Shown one piece after another: positions 59,483 through 64,000 of a stretch of 64,000 nt of DNA. Numbering within the stretch: position 1 is the stretch's first letter; each line of letters opens with the position of its first letter. A model generated the notes under the pieces. It had not been told where the DNA came from and did no database searches. It saw only the letters and a list, made by a program, of their open reading frames with translations. The stretch comes from Methylophilaceae bacterium (GTDB lineage Bacteria; Pseudomonadota; Gammaproteobacteria; Burkholderiales; Methylophilaceae). The stretch is taken from the NCBI GenBank assembly GCA_018398995.1, contig CP073759.1, forward strand, positions 558,001-622,000, written 5' to 3'. The position numbers and the translations under genes are program-made.

Positions 59483-59870
59483 ATATTTTTTGTACTACTT
59501 TAAGTAATGTTGGTCCAATTGCCCTCGAAATTTGGTGTCGATATTTTGCAAAAAAAACATAACATGTTGCATAACAATATCTTACAAACCTAAAAGAAAA
59601 CAAATATTTCATCAATGTCAGATTGGTTCTCTTATAAGCCTCAAAAAAGACTTCTGGCCCAACAATGACTGTCTCATCACCCAGTGTTGCATGAATCACT
59701 TCAAGTGCCAAAGTACAATCAATTGTTGCTGTTGAGGCATCCAATGATTGCAAATCAATAAATGCCAATAAATTGCTATCATTATGTTGCTTAAGCAAAT
59801 GAATCTCTGCCAAGCATAAAGGACATTCGCCATCATAATAAATCGTCAGTTCAGTTGTCATGTTTCTCAA
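59469..59870 (-). CDS. DCC-family thiol-disulfide oxidoreductase
   Basis: A 133-residue DUF393 protein with the DCC signature YYDGECPLCLAEIHLL (D-X-X-C-X-X-C near residue 13-17) and the later FRFVRYCYATCYVFFAKYR. Members are thioredoxin-like redox proteins. It sits between an FAD oxidoreductase gene and a secreted protein gene on the same strand. Confidence 0.82.
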   Translation of the reverse strand: MRNMTTELTIYYDGECPLCLAEIHLLKQHNDSNLLAFIDLQSLDASTATIDCTLALEVIHATLGDETVIVGPEVFFEAYKRTNLTLMKYLFSFRFVRYCYATCYVFFAKYRHQISRAIGPTLLKVVQKIYAKK

Positions 59871-59886
59871 ATACTTGTTAATCGAT

Positions 59887-60945
59887 TCAAATAACAGATT
59901 GTTGCATTATTGCATGCGCTAAATTAAAGCCACTGAGCCAAGCACCTTCAATTTTCCCGCCATTTAACCAATCACCGCATAGGCCTATTTTTTGCTGATG
60001 ATCAAATTGATGACTCACAGCAAGATAATGGTCACAATCAGCATAAAGCCAACGGTGTAAGTCGTAATTTGACGCAGTCGCCAGCTGTGCAATCGTACTG
60101 CTTATCTCGGCTGTGTCAGCGCCGTTTAATTGCATGACACGCATAAATTCGTTAAGCATTAACTGAGCAACGGTATGTTGATCATCATCCACATGCAGCT
60201 GGCTCCAATCACTCGCGGCGTGCAACACCCATACTTCATCATATCCATCGTTTAAGCGTCCTGGTTTCGCACTATCGAGCGCCATCCAGCTGAGTGGGCC
60301 AGCATTGACAAACAAACCCTGGAATGTTCTTTTTAATCCGCTCGTTAATCGCAACATTAATGCATAACATGGTCGCATAGTAACACTGTTACAGTGAGCC
60401 ACTAATGCTTGATTGACGTCTTGTAAAAGTATAGCCGCCTGTGGTGCTGGCATCGCCAATACCAAGCAATCGAAGCGCATCGGATTCAATCCCAGCTCTT
60501 TAGTAGTGATTTGCCATTGACTCCCATTATTATGTATCGCGCAAACCGTGGATTGCGTTACCACATTAAGCGACTGCGCAAGCCACTTGGATGGAGAACT
60601 ATTGCATGGATAACCAACATACCGCGATATTGATGAAGCTGACTCGGTTGCTTTGGATGAAAAGTCATGTCCATCCAATACGGCCAAATGTGGCTGCCAT
60701 AATTGTGCAACATCTGCCTTCAGCCATTGTTCAAGTTCATTCTTAAACTGCGGGGTACTAGCAGTAAAATATTGTGCACCATGATCACACTGCCAAGCAT
60801 CTCTGACGCGTGTGCTAAATCGTCCAGAAACACCACGGCTTTTTTCAAATAACGTGACTTCAAAACCATTATCAGATAGCGCTTTTGCGCAGCTCAATCC
60901 GGCTATTCCAGCACCAATAATTGCGACATTGACAGGCTGTTGCAT
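59887..60945 (-). CDS. FAD-dependent oxidoreductase, renalase-like
   Basis: A 352-residue flavoprotein beginning with the dinucleotide fold VAIIGAGIAGLSCAKALSDNGFEVTLFEKSRGVSGR. The second motif CDHGAQYFTAS near residue 54 and the C-terminal GLCGDWLNGGKIEGAWLSGFNLA match the renalase-like and NAD(P)/FAD amine-oxidoreductase group common in proteobacteria. It follows the Trp-rich gene by 3 bases. Confidence 0.85.
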   Translation of the reverse strand: MQQPVNVAIIGAGIAGLSCAKALSDNGFEVTLFEKSRGVSGRFSTRVRDAWQCDHGAQYFTASTPQFKNELEQWLKADVAQLWQPHLAVLDGHDFSSKATESASSISRYVGYPCNSSPSKWLAQSLNVVTQSTVCAIHNNGSQWQITTKELGLNPMRFDCLVLAMPAPQAAILLQDVNQALVAHCNSVTMRPCYALMLRLTSGLKRTFQGLFVNAGPLSWMALDSAKPGRLNDGYDEVWVLHAASDWSQLHVDDDQHTVAQLMLNEFMRVMQLNGADTAEISSTIAQLATASNYDLHRWLYADCDHYLAVSHQFDHQQKIGLCGDWLNGGKIEGAWLSGFNLAHAIMQQSVI

Positions 60946-60948
60946 ACC

Positions 60949-61164
60949 TTATTTCCAACCTTGAAGCCAAACAGTATTTTCTAACAATGAACGCCACGCG
61001 ATCACTTGTTTCCTCTGAGAATGTATTGCTTCAATCTCAACAAACTCAATTAACGAATCATTGCATTCAGAAAGCATGACTTTACTGACTAAAAAATGTT
61101 TTTCTTTATTAACAGGCAAAACAGCTGTCCATTTACTATTGAGTAGTTTTTTAGGGTTAATCAT
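60949..61164 (-). CDS. TIGR02450-family Trp-rich protein
   Basis: A 71-residue protein with the TIGR02450 pattern: NPKKLLNSKWTAV at the start, EKHFLVSKV, IEAI, and a final WRSLLENTVWLQGWK. The conserved Trp residues are present. It is co-directional with and 3 bases before the FAD oxidoreductase gene, an arrangement seen in other proteobacteria. No function is known. Confidence 0.8.
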   Translation of the reverse strand: MINPKKLLNSKWTAVLPVNKEKHFLVSKVMLSECNDSLIEFVEIEAIHSQRKQVIAWRSLLENTVWLQGWK

Positions 61165-61807
61165 GTTTACTTCTTTCTTTACCTTGTTATCAGCGCTCTG
61201 TTAACTGATGTCAATCTAATTGCATAATAAGAACGGCACGGTCTTAAATAATTCATTTTTATAACTGATTAATCATTATCTTTTCACCAAAAGCTTATCC
61301 ATTAACAGTCAACTGAATAAGCAACTAGATGAAACAGCCAAGTCATGAAGGCAAGCGCCCAATATTAGTGCAAACGCTTTATCTTTGTGCATAATCAAAA
61401 TCAATAAGCCACTTGGTGACAACTCGTTAGTGTTATTGCTGTTCAATCGCTTGCTAGTAAACACATGCAATCGCTACCGATCATGACTCTGCTATTTATT
61501 AGTAAAACAAGCTTCTTTTGCATCATCAGCGCTCACCAAAACTTGATGACTGCCAATCTACCACCTCTTATATCAAACAGAAATACTCGGCAGTTTCTTA
61601 AGCGCATATAAACAAGTTAGCCTTTCTGATGAAACTATAACCAACTGATTTTATTACATTTAAATATCGCAGATGCTACTCAACCTTATAGTTTCTATCG
61701 CAATAAAAATTCCACCAGCAACATGATCAATTAAACGCTATCTAGCTGAGCGCTTCAATAAATATGTTTTTTTAAAAACGGCTAGAAAAAAGGGTGTTAT
61801 TCCTAGC

Positions 61808-61823
61808 TGGCATGAAATGTGCT
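61808..61823 (+). promoter_or_regulatory. Sigma-54-type promoter of the porin gene
   Basis: TGGCATGAAATGTGCT has GG and GC exactly 10 bases apart, as required for RpoN, and agrees with TGGCAC-N5-TTGC at most key positions. Transcription would begin near 61834, giving a leader of about 39 bases. Confidence 0.6.
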
Positions 61824-61828
61824 TATTG

Positions 61829-61850
61829 TTGGCTAGGGGAATTGAGTCTA
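61829..61850 (+). repeat. 22-base leader element, copy 1
   Basis: This element just after the sigma-54-type promoter agrees at 19 of 22 bases with a copy at 63936-63957; both end in GGGAATTGAGTCTA. It may be part of a shared leader or transcription start region. Confidence 0.45.
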
Positions 61851-61872
61851 CTAAATTTTTTAGGAGTCTCAA

Positions 61873-62604
61873 ATGAATAAAGGTAAGTTAGTTTTATTAA
61901 CGGCTTTAATGCTAGGTACTACAGCCGCAGTAGCAGAAGAAGCGCCATCAGATTTTGATGTTACTGGTTACTTAACCGGTACTAATAATTTTATGTATAG
62001 AGGTCTTTCTCTATCCGCGAATAGTGCTGCTGTTCAAGGTCAGTTCTCGCTAGAACATAAAACTGGCTTTTATGCAACATTATGGGCAAGTAATACACGT
62101 TTGCAAACAAGAGGTAATAGCCCAAACTTGGAAGGTAATTTCTTAGTTGGTTATACCAGTAACATTACTGATGATTTGGCGTACGACATTGGTTATTTGC
62201 GTACTTTTTATCCAGGTGGCAATAGCCAGTTTGACTTTAATGATTTTTACGGTACTTTGATGTATAAAGGCATTAGTGCTGGTTTATCATATTCTGATGA
62301 TTTCTTTGCTGAAACTGGCACTGCATTATATGGCTTCCTTGCCTATGATAATAAAATTATCAATGATGTATCATTGCACGCTAAAGTCGGTTACACCAGA
62401 AACAGAAGTCGTGATTTCTTAGGTTTGTTTGGTGTTGATAAAAGCGGCTGGGCGCACTATGAGCTAGGTTTATCACACCCATTACCAAAAGATTTTGAAA
62501 TCTCTGGTGTTTATCATTGGACAACAGGTGATGTAAAAGATGGTTTTGATATTCCAGGTTTTGGTACGAATCGTATGCAATTCAACCTAACAAAAAGCTT
62601 CTAA
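61873..62604 (+). CDS. TorF-like putative porin (TIGR02001 family)
   Basis: A 243-residue outer-membrane beta-barrel protein. It has a signal peptide (MNKGKLVLLTALMLGTTAAVAEE) and aromatic-alternating strands, and ends in NLTKSF with a C-terminal Phe as needed for BAM. TGTNNFMYRGLSLSANSAAVQGQFSLEHKTGFYATLWAS is the family wording. Such porins often stand near glnK-amtB and are nitrogen controlled, in line with the sigma-54-type promoter upstream. The ribosome site AGGAG is 9 bases before the ATG. Confidence 0.85.
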   Translation: MNKGKLVLLTALMLGTTAAVAEEAPSDFDVTGYLTGTNNFMYRGLSLSANSAAVQGQFSLEHKTGFYATLWASNTRLQTRGNSPNLEGNFLVGYTSNITDDLAYDIGYLRTFYPGGNSQFDFNDFYGTLMYKGISAGLSYSDDFFAETGTALYGFLAYDNKIINDVSLHAKVGYTRNRSRDFLGLFGVDKSGWAHYELGLSHPLPKDFEISGVYHWTTGDVKDGFDIPGFGTNRMQFNLTKSF

Positions 62605-62643
62605 TCCGAATACTGCTAGACAAAGGCAGGATATTTATCTTTT

Positions 62644-62702
62644 CTATTTTCAATTACATCAGTCTCTGATAACAGCAATAACTGATTGGTAATTGAAAAT
62701 AG
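62644..62702. repeat. Long inverted repeat between porin and Sel1 genes
   Basis: CTATTTTCAATTAC (62644-62657) pairs perfectly with GTAATTGAAAATAG (62689-62702); ATCAG and CTGAT extend the stem past a 2-base bulge. The loop is about 19 bases. It lacks a T tract, so it is not a standard terminator. Confidence 0.7.
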
Positions 62703-62792
62703 CTAGCCTTTGTCTTGGCTATCATTCTAGTCAACATACATGTATACCAATATTGACGCTTGCCTAACACGCAATCAGCGGACAATCTCACA

Positions 62793-63746
62793 ATGAAGCA
62801 GATTTCATTAAGATTAAGCGCGTCTATTCTTTGTTGTGCATCGGTGGTAGCCGCTTGGTCAACACCAGCACTAGCGCTAACGAGTAGCGACACTGCGCAT
62901 CAGGAAAAGCAAGAAATCATTCATCAGCATTCAACCGATGACAAGGCAGCGCAACAAACGCAAGAAAAACATGAATTAGCCACTTGGCAACACGATCTTG
63001 GCTTGATGTACCTTAGTGGACAAGGCGTTACTAAGGACCTAGCTAAAGCATTTGAATGGCTCAATAAAGCAGCTCATCAAGGGCTAGCAACCTCTCAACA
63101 CAATCTTGGTTTGATGTATGCAAATGGTGACGGCATGGCAAAAGATGAAACAAAAGCGTTTGAATGGTTTTATAAAGCCGCCAGTCAAGGCTTCTCTCTT
63201 TCTCAACACGCCCTTGGCTTGATGTATGCAAACGGCCATGGCATTGTTAAAGATGAAACAAAAGCGTTTGCGTGGTTTCATAAAGCCGCCAACCAAGGTT
63301 TGGCAAACTCGCAACATACACTTGGCATGCTGTACGCAAATGAAAATGGCAACTTTCATAACGAGGCAAAAGCATTTGAGTGGTTTCACAAAGCAGCAGT
63401 GCAAGGATTTGTTGCTTCTCAATATATTGTCGCTTTAATGTATGCCAATGGCTCAGGAACAAGTAAAGATCTTACAAAAGCACTTAAATGGTTAAATATG
63501 GCAGCTGTTGCAGGCCATGGTCAAGCCATGACTACACTTGCTCGCTGGCATCACCAAGGCGTGCTTGGAGAAAAAAACTTAATCATTGCGTATATTTGGT
63601 TCGATTTGGCTGGCGAACATGGACAAAATAATGCACATCAACTTCGTGATGGCGTTGCCTCACAACTCTCTCAATCGGACATTATTAAAGCAAAAGAAAT
63701 TGCAAAAAATTGGCGCAAAGGGCAAGCAATAACAACCGACAAATAA
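62793..63746 (+). CDS. Sel1-repeat protein, exported
   Basis: A 317-residue protein with a signal peptide (SASILCCASVVAAWSTPALA) and six Sel1 repeats of 36 residues (pattern AQ-like QHNLGLMYANGDGMAKDETKAFEWFYKAA). Four central repeats are nearly identical, so recent duplication is likely. Such solenoids bind other proteins; bacterial ones act in envelope stress or host contact, but no partner is visible here. The ATG at 62793 is preferred over a TTG at 62760. Confidence 0.85.
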   Translation: MKQISLRLSASILCCASVVAAWSTPALALTSSDTAHQEKQEIIHQHSTDDKAAQQTQEKHELATWQHDLGLMYLSGQGVTKDLAKAFEWLNKAAHQGLATSQHNLGLMYANGDGMAKDETKAFEWFYKAASQGFSLSQHALGLMYANGHGIVKDETKAFAWFHKAANQGLANSQHTLGMLYANENGNFHNEAKAFEWFHKAAVQGFVASQYIVALMYANGSGTSKDLTKALKWLNMAAVAGHGQAMTTLARWHHQGVLGEKNLIIAYIWFDLAGEHGQNNAHQLRDGVASQLSQSDIIKAKEIAKNWRKGQAITTDK

Positions 63747-64000
63747 CGCTTAATCTGAGCGTTAGATTCTGAACACCACTGCTTTACAGACCAGCGAACA
63801 TATCACAATCAAATCATGCATAGAATTAAACACATGATTGGTTTTCAATGCATTTTTTAATGAACAGATTATTTAAATAACCGAGCAAGAATTTGCTTTT
63901 TTCTAAGGGTGGTCACACATCACGTTAGCTCGTGTTTGCCTTAGGGAATTGAGTCTAAAGTAGTGTTGCAGCTATTTTAGATCCACTAGCGTCCCGTAAC
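63747..64000. other. Right-edge intergenic region
   Basis: A weak hairpin AACGCT-N7-AGCGTT follows the Sel1 gene (63745-63763), without a T tract. Copy 2 of the 22-base leader element lies at 63936-63957, suggesting that a further gene begins just beyond the window. No ORF is seen. Confidence 0.5.
63936..63957 (+). repeat. 22-base leader element, copy 2
   Basis: It shares 19 of 22 bases with 61829-61850. A GC at 63928-63929 aligns with the -12 GC of the first site, but the -24 GG is not at the matching place, so a working sigma-54 promoter is not shown. Confidence 0.45.

Larger units (their letters stand above)
61165..61872. other. 708-base intergenic region before the TorF-like porin gene
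   Basis: No ORF over 40 codons with a credible start is seen. The right end holds a sigma-54-type promoter (61808-61823). At 61369-61391 there is a weak inverted pair TGCAAA and TTTGTGCA. I see no further gene or RNA structure. Confidence 0.55.

Noticed and set aside
61369-61391. TGCAAA and TTTGTGCA pair as an NtrC site
   Set aside because: The spacing and arms do not match TGCACCA-N5-TGGTGCA, so it was not called.
63911-63940. A second sigma-54 promoter at the right edge
   Set aside because: GG at 63911-63912 and GC at 63928-63929 are 15 bases apart instead of 10.

Overview
The window looks like chromosomal core sequence from an AT-rich betaproteobacterium. The gene set (dapA-bamC-metallo-hydrolase run, beta-type BamC and SlmA, DUF3683 FAD/Fe-S dehydrogenase, HemJ, Rnf complex, membrane pyrophosphatase, tkt-gap-pgk-gap-pyk block) best fits the Methylophilaceae, Methylotenera-like. 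That placement is an inference from gene content and base composition, not from a database search. There is no prophage, transposase, CRISPR array or rRNA operon; one tRNA gene is present.

Layout. 1-2.2 kb: 3' end of phoR, a lipoprotein, and a small glycine-rich membrane protein gene broken by an in-frame TAA. 2.2-7.3 kb: a molybdopterin oxidoreductase, the L16 hydroxylase RoxA, a secretin-fold protein and an EEA-repeat lipoprotein. 7.4-10.4 kb (minus): dapA-bamC-metallo-hydrolase. 10.7-16.9 kb: rnfABCDGE-nth. 17.1-20.4 kb: DUF1841, an ECF sigma factor, a zinc-finger anti-sigma factor and an HvfABC-type RiPP copper-buffering cassette. 20.6-25.5 kb: YccF, DUF1289, secA, an M23 peptidase and a DciA-like protein. 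25.8-29.4 kb: the proton-pumping pyrophosphatase, a VIT-family transporter and soluble pyrophosphatase. 29.4-37.8 kb (minus): tkt, gap, pgk, a second gap, pyk, purC and ykvA. 38-43 kb: assorted enzymes (Gfo/Idh/MocA, a 2OG oxygenase, MnmD, an AEC transporter, a thioredoxin-fold protein, RsmE). 43.4-47.2 kb: an HTH-ArgA fusion, argB, a pyrimidine nucleotidase and slmA. 47.2-57.6 kb: a giant FAD/Fe-S dehydrogenase, TlpA-HemJ, a TetR regulator, a PfkB kinase, and olsB with a PlsC-type acyltransferase behind a Pho-box array. 57.6-61.2 kb: a cytochrome c, tRNA-Arg(CCG) and small genes. 61.2-64 kb: a sigma-54-type promoter driving a TorF-like porin, and a Sel1-repeat protein.

Three points stand out. 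(1) Arginine synthesis appears to start with an ArgA carrying an N-terminal XRE DNA-binding domain, and a 29-bp dyad sits just upstream of its start codon. (2) An ECF sigma/anti-sigma pair sits directly upstream of an HvfABC cassette whose precursor mixes DGKCG and EGKCG motifs. (3) The olsB promoter carries CGTCA units in 11-bp register, as expected for PhoB control of ornithine lipid synthesis, while phoR lies at the left edge of the window.
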